Shown in pieces: positions 17,469-27,260 of a stretch of 51,318 nucleotides of DNA. The stretch covers positions 1 to 51,318 of the forward strand of contig DAIUAL010000005.1 of the NCBI GenBank assembly GCA_036847245.1. Reading direction: 5' to 3'. The notes beneath the pieces were generated by a model. The model was not told the DNA's origin. It saw only the letters and a list, made by a program, of their open reading frames with translations, and did not search any database. The position numbers and the translations under genes are program-made. The stretch's first letter is position 1. Each line of letters opens with the position of its first letter. This DNA is from UBA4661 sp002405405 (GTDB taxonomy: Bacteria; Bacteroidota; Ignavibacteria; Kapaibacteriales; UBA4661).

Positions 17469-19574
17469 TTACTTATTACCCTCGGCACGGCGTTTTTGAT
17501 ACTCTTTTACCATCTCTTCTTGGATAGCTTTCGGCACTTGAGCATACTTTGCAAACTCCATCGAGAACTCCCCTTTGCCTTGTGTCGCACTACGCAAATC
17601 GGTAGAGTAACCAAACATTTCACTCAACGGCACCTCTGCTTCAACAACGCAGTAGCCATTGTCCGTTTCTGTACCAAGAATCAAACCTCGACGTTGGTTT
17701 ACTTGACCAATCACCGAACCTTGAAATTCTTCGGGTGCAGAAACTTCCACTTTCATAATTGGCTCAAGAACAACTGGAGCCGCATCCATTGTAGCCTCAC
17801 GCATCGCAGCCATTGCCGCAACTTTGAACGCCATTTCGGATGAGTCCACACTGTGGTATGCGCCATCGTTCAAAACGACGCGAACACCAACCACTGGCTG
17901 ACCAATCAATTGACCCGTTGCGATTTGCTCAGCAAATCCTTTATCACACGCAGGAATATATTCACGTGGAATAACACCGCCTACGATATCATCAATAAAT
18001 TCATATTTCAATTCTGCATCTTCCGGTAATGGTTCAATATAACCTGCAACACGTGCAAATTGACCCGAACCGCCGGTTTGTTTTTTGTGCGTATAGTTAA
18101 ATTCCGCTTTTTTCAGAATTGTCTCTCGGAATGCTACTTTCGGCTTACCAACGACAACTTCACAATTGTATTCACGCTTGATACGCTCGATGTAAATCTC
18201 AAGGTGCAATTCTCCCATTCCTTTAATAATAGTTTCACCGCTCTCTTCATCACGATAAACTTGGAAAGTTGGATCTTCTTTGGTAAAGCGATTCAATGCT
18301 TTTGAGAAATTGACCGTACCACCTTTTTCTTTAGGAGCAACAGCTAATTCGATAACGGGGTTTGGAATAAACATCGATGTCATTGTAACATTAGTCTTTC
18401 CGTCAGTAAATGTATCACCCGAAGCACAATCAACACCAAACATTGCAATAATATCGCCCGCTTTTGCTTCATCAATCTCATTCATTTCATTAGAGTGCAT
18501 GCGTACCAAGCGCGGAACTTTCAAGCGTTTTTCGTCGCGCATATTAATGATCATATCACCTTTTTTCACTGTTCCCTGATAGATGCGCATGTAGGTCAAT
18601 TGGCCATAGCGTCCATCCTCCAATTTGAATGCAAGTGCAACAAGTGGCTTGCTTGCATCAGAAGAAAGTTGAACTTTAGCTTCACCTTGATCTTGGTCCA
18701 ACGCCTCGATCTTTACTTCTTCGGGACTTGGGAGGTAATCAACAACACCATCAAGAAGCAGTTGAACTCCTTTGTTTTTATAAGCAGAACCGACAAAAAC
18801 CGGTGTCAAATCAAGATTAAGTGTTGCCTTGCGGATCACAGGGATCAATTCTTCACGCGAAACTTCTGCACCCTCTAAAAATTTCATTGCAATAACATCA
18901 TCGAAATCAGCGCATGCTTCAATCAGACGATTACGACGTTCCTTGGCTTCTTCCAGCAACGATGCTGGTACTTCTTCAAAGCGCAATGTCTCACCACTAT
19001 CACCATCGAAGTACACCGCTTTCATACGAAGCAAATCAATGATCCCAGCAAAATCATTTTCACGACCAATGGGCATTGTTACCATCACTGCATTATGTTT
19101 TAATTTCTCACGCAACTGCTCAACAACACGATCAGGATTAGCACCCGAGCGATCCATTTTGTTAATGAAAGCCAAGCGAGGAACATGATAACGACGCATT
19201 TGGCGATCAACGGTGATTGATTGACTCTGTACACCTGACACAGAGCAAAGAACAAGAACCGCCCCATCAAGAACGCGGAGAGCGCGCTCTACTTCAACGG
19301 TAAAATCAACGTGGCCCGGAGTATCAATCAAGTTGATATTATAATCTCCCCATTCGCAAAATGTTGCCGCCGATTGAATCGTGATCCCTTTTTCGCGCTC
19401 CAAATCCATCGAGTCCATTTTCGCACCAACGCCGTCTTTCCCGCGAACTTCGTGGATCGCATGGATACGACCAGTATAAAAAAGAATTCGCTCAGAAAGC
19501 GTTGTTTTGCCGGAGTCGATGTGTGCCGAAATCCCGATATTTCGGACTTTGCTAAGGGCAACCGCGTTGCTCAT
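17469..19574 (-). CDS. fusA: Elongation factor G, spd/mitochondrial EFG1-like translocase
   Basis: This 701-residue GTPase (start at ATG 19574, preceded by GAGGG) opens MSNAVALSKVRNIGISAHID and has SGKTTLSERILFYTG, DTPGHVDFTVEVERA and NKMD. The stretch IHEVRGKDGVGAKMDSMDLE and the ending LRSATQGKGEFSMEFAKYAQ match mitochondrial EFG1 and bacterial spdEFG1 as I recall them. Domain IV is complete, with KKQTGGSGQFARV and GGVIPREYIPACDKG, as expected for a translocase. It lies upstream of rpsL with its own terminator. An upstream ATG at 19616 would add 14 residues but lacks a binding site. Confidence 0.94.
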   Translation of the reverse strand: MSNAVALSKVRNIGISAHIDSGKTTLSERILFYTGRIHAIHEVRGKDGVGAKMDSMDLEREKGITIQSAATFCEWGDYNINLIDTPGHVDFTVEVERALRVLDGAVLVLCSVSGVQSQSITVDRQMRRYHVPRLAFINKMDRSGANPDRVVEQLREKLKHNAVMVTMPIGRENDFAGIIDLLRMKAVYFDGDSGETLRFEEVPASLLEEAKERRNRLIEACADFDDVIAMKFLEGAEVSREELIPVIRKATLNLDLTPVFVGSAYKNKGVQLLLDGVVDYLPSPEEVKIEALDQDQGEAKVQLSSDASKPLVALAFKLEDGRYGQLTYMRIYQGTVKKGDMIINMRDEKRLKVPRLVRMHSNEMNEIDEAKAGDIIAMFGVDCASGDTFTDGKTNVTMTSMFIPNPVIELAVAPKEKGGTVNFSKALNRFTKEDPTFQVYRDEESGETIIKGMGELHLEIYIERIKREYNCEVVVGKPKVAFRETILKKAEFNYTHKKQTGGSGQFARVAGYIEPLPEDAELKYEFIDDIVGGVIPREYIPACDKGFAEQIATGQLIGQPVVGVRVVLNDGAYHSVDSSEMAFKVAAMAAMREATMDAAPVVLEPIMKVEVSAPEEFQGSVIGQVNQRRGLILGTETDNGYCVVEAEVPLSEMFGYSTDLRSATQGKGEFSMEFAKYAQVPKAIQEEMVKEYQKRRAEGNK

Positions 19575-19616
19575 GATAATACCCTCAAGAGGTTGAAGAA
19601 TAATGGAACAATCCAC

Positions 19617-20032
19617 GTAATTCCGCTATGATTTTGCAGCAAAACACATAGCATTTTACGATACAGATTTGCAATTTATGGAAATTTCACGGAATAATGA
19701 ACCAGAGAGAATGACTTCAGAATGAAACTTCTTTCATTCTTGATGTTTATCTATCATCCTTTCCTCACTCTCCTACTACCTCTCCTCGCGATATTCTTAT
19801 CGGTTTTTCGACCCAATAAGCATGCCTTTTTGTATCTTTTTAATTCTCTTTCCAAAATAACTCCTTGAGGAAATTTCTTGTTGTACGACAATATCTATTA
19901 TTAGTGCAGCAGCAAACTTCTATTGAGTTCCTGAATGAGATTTCTTACATAGTGCGTACGACTTATCGTACTTACTATGCTTAGTTAGTCAATGCAAATC
20001 ATGATTCTGTTTCATTATCTCTCTATGGTGTT
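19617..20032. other. Divergent intergenic region between fusA1 and alaS
   Basis: This stretch has no credible gene. It holds the 5' regions of the divergent fusA1 and alaS genes and a pyrimidine-rich tract on the plus strand around 19731-19800. I could not place a convincing -35/-10 pair for either direction. A 26-bp imperfect palindrome lies at 19951-19976. Confidence 0.6.
19951..19976. promoter_or_regulatory. Palindrome upstream of alaS
   Basis: GTACGA-CTTA-TCGTAC is a perfect 6-bp inverted repeat extended by flanking AGT/ACT to 9 of 11 paired positions. It ends 56 bp before the alaS ATG. It could be an operator or an RNA hairpin in the leader. No T-run follows, so it is not an intrinsic terminator, and its function is unknown. 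Confidence 0.4.
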
Positions 20033-22570
20033 ATGACCTCACGTGCTATCCGTCAAGGGTTTCTAGACTTTTTTGCATCCAAAGACCATCGTATTGTGCC
20101 AAGCGCGCCTGTTGTTCCTCATGGCGACCCAACACTGCTCTTCACTAATGCAGGCATGAATCAGTTCAAAGATGTCTTTCTTGGCACCGGCGCACGTGAA
20201 TACAAACGGGCCGCAGATACACAGAAATGCATTCGTGTTAGCGGCAAGCATAACGATTTAGAAGAAGTTGGTTACGACACCTATCATCATACATTTTTTG
20301 AGATGTTAGGGAATTGGAGTTTCGGTGATTACTACAAAGAGGAAGCCATTGCATGGTCTTGGGAATTACTGACACAAGTATGGAAACTCGATCCGGCACG
20401 ACTTCATGCAACGGTCTATCGTACTGACGATGAAGCATTTACTATATGGGAAAAATACTTACCTACTGAGCGCATTCATCGTTTTGGTGAAAAAGATAAT
20501 TTTTGGGAAATGGGTGAAACAGGACCCTGCGGTCCCTGCTCTGAAATTCACTATGACCGCACTCCCGACTTGAGCGGAGGTCCACTCGTAAATGCTGGCG
20601 TACCGGAAGTGATTGAGATTTGGAATAATGTCTTTATTCAATACAACCGCAAGCCCGATGGCACACTTGAACCCTTGCGCGACAAACATGTCGATACAGG
20701 CATGGGTTTCGAGCGTATTTGCGCAGTAATACAGGGCAAAGATTCTAATTATGATACCGATGTTTTTATGCCCATCATCAATGCAATTGAACATATTTCG
20801 GGCAAGACATATTCGCCCGAACTAACGAATACAGATGGGGTGGCAATGCGCGTTATGGCAGACCATATCCGTACTGTTTCTTTCTCGATTGCAGATGGCG
20901 CATTACCTGGCAATGAAGGGCGCGGCTATGTCCTTCGGCGCATTCTGCGCCGCGCTTCGCGCTATGCACGCAATCTGGGTTTACATTCTGCCGTTTTATA
21001 TCGCCTAGTACAAATTCTTGCCGATACAATGGGAGATATTTTCCCTGAAATAGTTTCGCAACAAGCTCTTGTTGAAAAAGTTATCAAAGCAGAAGAGGAA
21101 GCCTTTTTACAAACTCTTGAACGTGGCTTGGAACGTTTTGCAGAAGCAGCAGAGCGTAGCACCAACGATACGATCAGCGGTGCAGATGCTTTTCAATTGT
21201 ACGACACTTTTGGCTTCCCACTCGACTTGACACAACTCCTTGCTCGCGAACGTAGTTTTAATGTTGATGAAGCAGGATTTCAATCGTTGATGCAAGAACA
21301 AAAGGAACGTTCACGTTCTGCCCGAAAATCTACAATACAGCAAGTAGAACTACCTGCAATAGAAGGTACTAGCGAATTTGTTGGTTATGACATACTCACA
21401 ACCGAAAGTAAAATTCTCTATGTCAAAGACAATCAAGTTATTCTCGAAACAACTCCATTTTATGCTGAAATGGGAGGGCAGGTAAGCGATATAGGAACAC
21501 TGACATTTGGCGGTTCGGTCTATCAAGTTACCGATGTACGCAAAGTTGGCAATACCTTTGTACATATCTGCGAGACAGAGGTCGAACCTCTCGTTGGCGA
21601 AATTGCTCGTGCAGAAGTCCACAAACGCCGCCGGCAAGATATTGTTGCAAATCACTCAGCTACGCATCTTTTGCATGAAGCTCTGCGCCGTGTGTTAGGC
21701 ACACATGTTCAACAATCCGGCTCACTTGTGCATCCTGATCACTTGCGATTTGATTTTCCGCATTTCCAAAAAGTATCTCATCAAGAATTACAAGCAATTG
21801 AGGATATAGTCAATGATAAAATCCAAGAATTTCATGCTGTCGTAACTCATGATTTACCGATTACCGAAGCTCGCAAAATTCCCGGTGTGAAATCATTTTT
21901 TGGCGATAAGTATGGCGATCGTGTGCGTGTTGTCGTTATCGATGATAAATTCTCTGCCGAATTCTGTGGAGGCACTCATGTTCGCAATACAAGCGAAATT
22001 GGTTACTTCAAGATTATCGGTGAATCTTCCATTGCCGCAGGTACACGTCGTATTGAGGGCATTACAGGATCGGGTCTCCGCAAATATCTTGCACATCTTG
22101 AAGTAGAATTACAGAAAAGTGCTGTCCATGCTGAATCACTCAATGACAAAATCAAATTGCTTGAAAAAGAACTCGCCAAAACACAGCTTGCCTCGCTTGG
22201 CGGAAAAATCGAGAGCATTATTGCCAAAGCACAGACCATAAATACTATACGTGTTGCTGTCGACATCGTTGAAGTCAGTGATGCTGATCAACTCAACTCT
22301 CTTGGCGATGAATTGCGTAACAAACTTGGCTCTTCCGGTATAGGTTTGCTTGGTACAATTCTTGGCGATAAAATTCAACTCGTATGCGTAGTAACAGACG
22401 ACATCAAATCTTCGCACCCTGCCGGCAAACTTGTCGGATTGGCAGCGAAAGAAGTCGGCGGCGGCGGCGGGGGCAGACCCCATCTTGCAACAGCAGGTGG
22501 TAAGGATCTGGCAAAACTGCCGGAACTTATTACCAACTTCCCCCGTATCGTTGCTTCATACTCTGTTTGA
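20033..22570 (+). CDS. alaS: Alanyl-tRNA synthetase
   Basis: AlaRS charges tRNA-Ala and hydrolyses mischarged Ser/Gly-tRNA. The 845-residue protein has the class II catalytic domain (FTNAGMNQFKDVFLGTG, HHTFFEMLGNWSFGDYYKEE, GPCGPCSEIHYDR). The editing domain has HxxxH in NHSATHLLHEAL and the metal-binding SAEFCGGTHV. The C-Ala domain with a glycine-rich GGGGGGRPHLATAGG follows. Length is slightly below the common 870-880. No interruption is seen. It stands alone on the plus strand, divergent from fusA1. Confidence 0.97.
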   Translation: MTSRAIRQGFLDFFASKDHRIVPSAPVVPHGDPTLLFTNAGMNQFKDVFLGTGAREYKRAADTQKCIRVSGKHNDLEEVGYDTYHHTFFEMLGNWSFGDYYKEEAIAWSWELLTQVWKLDPARLHATVYRTDDEAFTIWEKYLPTERIHRFGEKDNFWEMGETGPCGPCSEIHYDRTPDLSGGPLVNAGVPEVIEIWNNVFIQYNRKPDGTLEPLRDKHVDTGMGFERICAVIQGKDSNYDTDVFMPIINAIEHISGKTYSPELTNTDGVAMRVMADHIRTVSFSIADGALPGNEGRGYVLRRILRRASRYARNLGLHSAVLYRLVQILADTMGDIFPEIVSQQALVEKVIKAEEEAFLQTLERGLERFAEAAERSTNDTISGADAFQLYDTFGFPLDLTQLLARERSFNVDEAGFQSLMQEQKERSRSARKSTIQQVELPAIEGTSEFVGYDILTTESKILYVKDNQVILETTPFYAEMGGQVSDIGTLTFGGSVYQVTDVRKVGNTFVHICETEVEPLVGEIARAEVHKRRRQDIVANHSATHLLHEALRRVLGTHVQQSGSLVHPDHLRFDFPHFQKVSHQELQAIEDIVNDKIQEFHAVVTHDLPITEARKIPGVKSFFGDKYGDRVRVVVIDDKFSAEFCGGTHVRNTSEIGYFKIIGESSIAAGTRRIEGITGSGLRKYLAHLEVELQKSAVHAESLNDKIKLLEKELAKTQLASLGGKIESIIAKAQTINTIRVAVDIVEVSDADQLNSLGDELRNKLGSSGIGLLGTILGDKIQLVCVVTDDIKSSHPAGKLVGLAAKEVGGGGGGRPHLATAGGKDLAKLPELITNFPRIVASYSV

Positions 22571-22616
22571 TAATCGCTGATCTTTTCCTCTTTTACTGTT
22601 TTTCCGAATTAACTAT

Positions 22617-24694
22617 ATGAATTTTTCTTTCTCAGCACTCAAGCATCGTGTAAGTCGCTTGTCCGTTGGTATAGCAAGCGTAACTCTTTTGTCTTTCTCT
22701 GCCATACATGCAGATGAAGGTATGTGGACGATAGATAATCTTCCGATAAAAACACTTCAAGAGAAGTATGGCTTTACCATTACCAAAGAATGGCTGACCC
22801 ATGTTCAGCGTGCGGCAGTACGTTTTAATGATGGCGGGTCGGGTTCTTTTATCAGCAAAGATGGTCTAGTGCTAACCAATCACCATGTGGCTTCAGGACA
22901 ATTACAAAAACTCTCTACCGAAAAGCGTGATCTGCTCAAGGAAGGATTTCATGCAAAAAACCGTGCCGAAGAGTTGAAATGTGCTGACTTAGAGCTTAAT
23001 GTGTTGATGGAAATGGAAAATGTTACCGTTCGTGTTAATAGTATGCTTAAAGCGGGTATGACAGCACAAGAAGAAACCAATACCATCAATGCTGAACTTG
23101 AAAAATCCAGCAAGAAGCAACCGCCAAAACCGGCTTACGTGCGGATATCGTCAATCTCTATCGTGGGGGTGAGTATTGGCTGTACCTTTACAAGAAATAC
23201 ACCGATGTTCGTTTAGTATTTGCCCCGGAAAAGGGTATTGCATACTTTGGTGGTGATGCTGATAATTTTACTTTTCCGCGGTGGAATCTTGATTTTACAC
23301 TCTTTCGTGTGTATGAAAACGACAAACCGGTTGAACCGAAGCATTTTCTAAAATGGAATACCAAAGGTGCCGCACTCAATGAACTTGTTTTCGTTGCAGG
23401 GCATCCGGGTTCGACTAATCGCCTGAACACTTATTCGCAATTTGAATTCAATCGCGATTTCTCTTATCCATGGCGACTGAAATTCCTTCAAACCATGATT
23501 GATATTGAGCGTAAATACGGAGCAAAAAGTGCCGAGAATCTCCGCCGAGTTAATGATCGTATCTTTGGCTTTGAAAATTCTAAAAAAGCAAGCGAAGGGG
23601 AATTCACTGCTCTGAAAACCAAAGCAATTGCGGACAAAGTCAAACAAAACGAAGATGATCTTCGGAGCAAACTTGTTAATGCAGAATGGCAACAACAGTT
23701 TGGTGATGCGTGGAGCACTATTGAGAAAACTAATGAAGTAGAAAAAAGCATTCTTAAAGAAACGCTCATCAATGCTCCTATTCAAGTACTACAAATGGCT
23801 CGCATGATTGCAAGCTATGGTTCAGAACTCAGCAAACCCGAAGCGCAACGCAATACCGCTTCGCTTGAGCAATTAAAGTTTTCTATTCTCTCGCCGGCAC
23901 CGATTTATCAAGACCACGAGGAATTTTTCATGGCTGAGTTTTTGACATTTGCACAAGCAGAACTTGGCACGGAACATCCCTTTGTAAAAGTGGCTCTGAA
24001 TGGTAAAACCCCAAGCGAAGTTGCCAAAGAAACTGCAGGAACCTCACGCCTGCATGACCTGGAATTTCGCAAAGAATTGATCGAGAAAGGTTCATCAGCA
24101 ATTTTGACCTCAACCGACCCAATGTTTGCTTTTCTCACTCGTATTTCACCATCGCTCGGTCAGTTGAATGCAAAACGCGCCCGTGAAGTTAATGCACCTC
24201 GTATAGCAGCATTATCAAAAATTGCAAAAGCACGCTTCGCCGTCTACGGTAAAAACTCTTATCCCGATGCTACATTTACTCTGCGATTGTCCTATGGCAC
24301 GGTACAAGGTTACCCGATGAATGGTACAATCGCTCCGCATAAAACAACACTCTATGGGCTATACGATCGCGCTGAAGCATTTGATTTTACCCATGACTTT
24401 AATCTTCCTGAACGTTGGAAAGCAGGCAAGTCGAAAGTAAATCTTTCAACACCGGTCAACTTTGTCAGTACCAACGATATTACGGGTGGCAACTCAGGGT
24501 CTCCCGTCATCAACAAAAATATGGAGTTAGTCGGCTTGGTCTTCGATGGCAATATTGAATCGCTTGCAGGTCGCTTCGTGTATGAAGGCACTGCAAATCG
24601 CACTGTGTCTGTTCATCCGGGATTCATCATCGAAGCACTCCGCACTATATATTCAGCCGATGCAATCGCTAATGAGATTGAAGGAAAAAAATAA
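22617..24694 (+). CDS. S46 family dipeptidyl-peptidase (DPP7/DPP11-like), frameshifted
   Basis: S46 peptidases cut dipeptides from peptides in the periplasm of Bacteroidota relatives. The N-terminal part has a signal peptide (to about AIHADEG) and the catalytic His in LVLTNHHVASG. After about residue 165 the frame reads nonsense (KKQPPKPAYVRISS) and stops at 23216. The other frame reads KTGLRADIVNLYRGGEYWLY, VRLVFAPEKGIAYFGGDADN (catalytic Asp) and TGGNSGSPVINKNMELVGLV (catalytic Ser). One A missing near 23112-23113 (AAGAAG for AAAGAAG) restores a 692-residue protein, a normal family length. The residue after LVFD is Gly, as I recall for DPP7-type specificity. Confidence 0.88.
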
Positions 24695-24727
24695 GTTGAT
24701 GACGTATTCACACAGACTTCATTATCA

Positions 24728-24756
24728 GGCGGATAAATATCCGCCTTTTTCTTTTT
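24728..24756 (+). terminator. Rho-independent terminator after the S46 peptidase
   Basis: GGCGGATA and TATCCGCC form a perfect 8-bp inverted repeat around AA, followed by TTTTTCTTTTT, 34 bp after the peptidase stop. Confidence 0.9.
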
Positions 24757-24944
24757 CCGATTTCTCATTTTTCAATGACTTTTCATTTCTCAACATATTC
24801 CTCGTTTTTGAGTATTGAGTATATTGCTATCTCGTAATTTTTGTCTTACAATGCACCAATTTTCAATGTGCAGTCAAATTGTGTCTTAATTTCTTCTCTA
24901 CTTGTTCGTTGTCTTTATCTCTTTGACTCATACCCGTGTCGCAC

Positions 24945-25865
24945 ATGTCTGCTATGGCTTCTTCTTTTTCTTTACAATCAACTCATACATTACACCAGGA
25001 TAATGAGGTTTTGGAAAATCAGCTTCCAATGTTTGACGCAATAGAAGAGCACTCTACGACAGTAATACAGCAATCGGTTACAGAGCACAAAAATTCCCAC
25101 ACCCTCCAACTTTCTCTCTTTGGAAATACGCACGAACTCTCACAAAAAGAATCTTCTCAACAGCTTCAAGCATCTCTCGACCAACAACATCTTGCTCAAC
25201 AGACTATGAAAGAACGTAAACGCATTCAGCGACCCTCATCTGAAGTATATTCATCACAAGAACCTAATGACAAAAGTATTGACGATGCCATAAACCCTCT
25301 GGCTTCAAACCCTTTGGCTTCTGCATCAATCGATAGTGCAGATGTTACCGCAGATGACCTGCCGAGTATTGAATTGCCAATTGATGAACTTGATGCACAA
25401 ACATTGCAAGAGATTGATGGACACGAATTGCCGGACGACGTATTGCAAGAGTTACAAAACTTGGCAAGCGAATTACCGGACGAGCTTCGCGAACAGTTTT
25501 TACATCCTCCTACACCCGTATCCCCGCCCGAACATTCTCTTCCTAAGGTTGCAAAGCCACTGTCACGGCGTACATTACTTCGTAGAATTGCTACCGATAT
25601 CGGTGTAGCAACATGGTTTGACGATGATAGTGAAGGTTGGATGTGGGAAGATGAAATTTCGGGTAAGACAGCATTTCGTGCTGTACGCAATGAGGAAAAA
25701 GCACTTGAAGAAGCGCTGACTGAGGTAATCCAAAATTCTTATCCCTATCTTAGCGATAATGATGTTGAACTTATTCTTGCCGATCCGGCGAATTACCAAG
25801 ACATTATGCTAAAAGCAAAGTCAAACAGCATAACAAAAAAAACCACCCTTGGAGACATTCTCTAA
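24945..25865 (+). CDS. Uncharacterised acidic protein
   Basis: I do not recognise this family. The roughly 306-residue product has no signal peptide or membrane segment. The first half is rich in Gln, Ser and His and low in complexity. A short tandem repeat NPLASNPLAS precedes a strongly acidic middle (IELPIDELDAQTLQEIDGHE). The C-terminal third looks folded (SRRTLLRRIATDIGVATWFD, then DDSEGWMWEDEISGKTAFRA and EEKALEEALTEVIQNSYPYL). Starts at GTG 24936, ATG 24945 and ATG 24954 are all possible. It follows a terminator and precedes the M20 gene, so it is probably the first gene of a unit. Confidence 0.65.
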   Translation: MSAMASSFSLQSTHTLHQDNEVLENQLPMFDAIEEHSTTVIQQSVTEHKNSHTLQLSLFGNTHELSQKESSQQLQASLDQQHLAQQTMKERKRIQRPSSEVYSSQEPNDKSIDDAINPLASNPLASASIDSADVTADDLPSIELPIDELDAQTLQEIDGHELPDDVLQELQNLASELPDELREQFLHPPTPVSPPEHSLPKVAKPLSRRTLLRRIATDIGVATWFDDDSEGWMWEDEISGKTAFRAVRNEEKALEEALTEVIQNSYPYLSDNDVELILADPANYQDIMLKAKSNSITKKTTLGDIL

Positions 25866-25928
25866 CACACCTCTTTATTGCTGATTTCGTTGTTTTTATT
25901 TTTTCCTATCAACATTTCTATTACTCTT

Positions 25929-27251
25929 ATGTATCGTATTCTTGTTGTTGCTACTGTATGGTGCACCATACTCTTTATACCGAGTGCCACGAGCGCACAA
26001 TCTTCCAAACTCTCCCCCCTGCAAGCACGTATCGACAGCAAAGCGAAAGAAATCGAATCGAAGGTCGTTGCATGGAGACGTGATATTCATGAATTTCCTG
26101 AACTCTCCAATCAAGAAAAACGTACCGCAGCATTGGTGGCAGAACATCTACGAAAGCTCGGGATTGAGGTACAAACAGGCGTAGCTGTACATGGTGTTGT
26201 TGGCATTCTCAAGGGTGGCAAGCCCGGACCTGTTGTTGCGCTTCGTGCTGACATGGATGCTCTTCCCGTTGTTGAAGACAATGATCTTGCGTTTCGCTCA
26301 AAAGTCAAAACACAATTCAACAATATGGAAGTCGGTGTCATGCACGCTTGCGGACATGACACACATGTTGCAATGCTTATGGGCGTTGCAGAGATTCTCG
26401 CAGGCATGAAAGCAGATATTCCGGGTACTGTAAAGTTCATTTTCCAACCGGCAGAAGAAGGAACTCCTGAAGGCGAAGAAGGTGGAGCAGAACTCATGGT
26501 CAAACAAGGTGTTTTAGAAAACCCTAAACCTGAAGTTATTTTCGGCACCCATGTCTCAGCCGGCTTGGAAGCAGGAAAAATTTCATATCGCTCAGGCCCG
26601 CTCATGGCAGCAGTCGATGAATTAAAGATCACCGTTCGTGGTAAACAGACCCATGGTGCCCGTCCGTGGGGTGGTGTTGATCCGATTGTTGCATCCTCAC
26701 AGATCATTCAAGGACTACAAACGATTATCAGTCGGCAATCCGATCTAACCAAAGAACCTGCTGTGATTACGATTGGCTCGATCCATGGTGGTGTGCGAGG
26801 TAATATCATTCCTGACAAAGTAGAATTGTGGGGCACTATTCGCACCTTTGATGATGCTATGCAAAACAGCATTCACACTCGCATTAAAAATACTGCCGAA
26901 CTCATTGCAAAAAGTAGCGGGGCAAGTGCCGATGTGAAAATTCGCCGTCAGTACCCGGTAACCAATAACAACCCCGCTTTAACGGAATTCTCCGTCCAAA
27001 CCTTGCAAGCAATCGCAGGTAAAGATAATGTCGGTGTTGGTCAAAAAACAACCGGCGCAGAAGACTTTTCATTTTACCAACGTGTCATTCCGGGCTTTTT
27101 CTTCTTTCTTTGCGCTTCAACACCGGTCGATAATAATGCCGCATCTAACCATTCGCCATTTTTCTATGTTGATGAATCTACTCTAATAACCGGTGTCCGT
27201 AGTATGGCAGGTTTGGCTGTTGAATACATGACACGCAATGCGAAAAAATAA
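25929..27251 (+). CDS. Secreted M20 family amidohydrolase
   Basis: M20D enzymes (N-acyl-amino-acid amidohydrolase, hippuricase and IAA-amino-acid hydrolase types) remove acyl groups using a dinuclear metal site. From ATG 25929 the 440-residue protein has a signal peptide ending near SATSAQ, then RRDIHEFPELS, ALRADMDALPV, HACGHDTH (about 139-146), QPAEEGTPEGEEGG and FGTHVSAG, with a lid dimerisation domain between. The late ligand is in ASNHSPFFYVDE. The signal peptide argues for a periplasmic or secreted enzyme, which fits its place near an S46 peptidase. The substrate cannot be read from sequence. Confidence 0.9.
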   Translation: MYRILVVATVWCTILFIPSATSAQSSKLSPLQARIDSKAKEIESKVVAWRRDIHEFPELSNQEKRTAALVAEHLRKLGIEVQTGVAVHGVVGILKGGKPGPVVALRADMDALPVVEDNDLAFRSKVKTQFNNMEVGVMHACGHDTHVAMLMGVAEILAGMKADIPGTVKFIFQPAEEGTPEGEEGGAELMVKQGVLENPKPEVIFGTHVSAGLEAGKISYRSGPLMAAVDELKITVRGKQTHGARPWGGVDPIVASSQIIQGLQTIISRQSDLTKEPAVITIGSIHGGVRGNIIPDKVELWGTIRTFDDAMQNSIHTRIKNTAELIAKSSGASADVKIRRQYPVTNNNPALTEFSVQTLQAIAGKDNVGVGQKTTGAEDFSFYQRVIPGFFFFLCASTPVDNNAASNHSPFFYVDESTLITGVRSMAGLAVEYMTRNAKK

Positions 27252-27260
27252 ATAGGTCGT

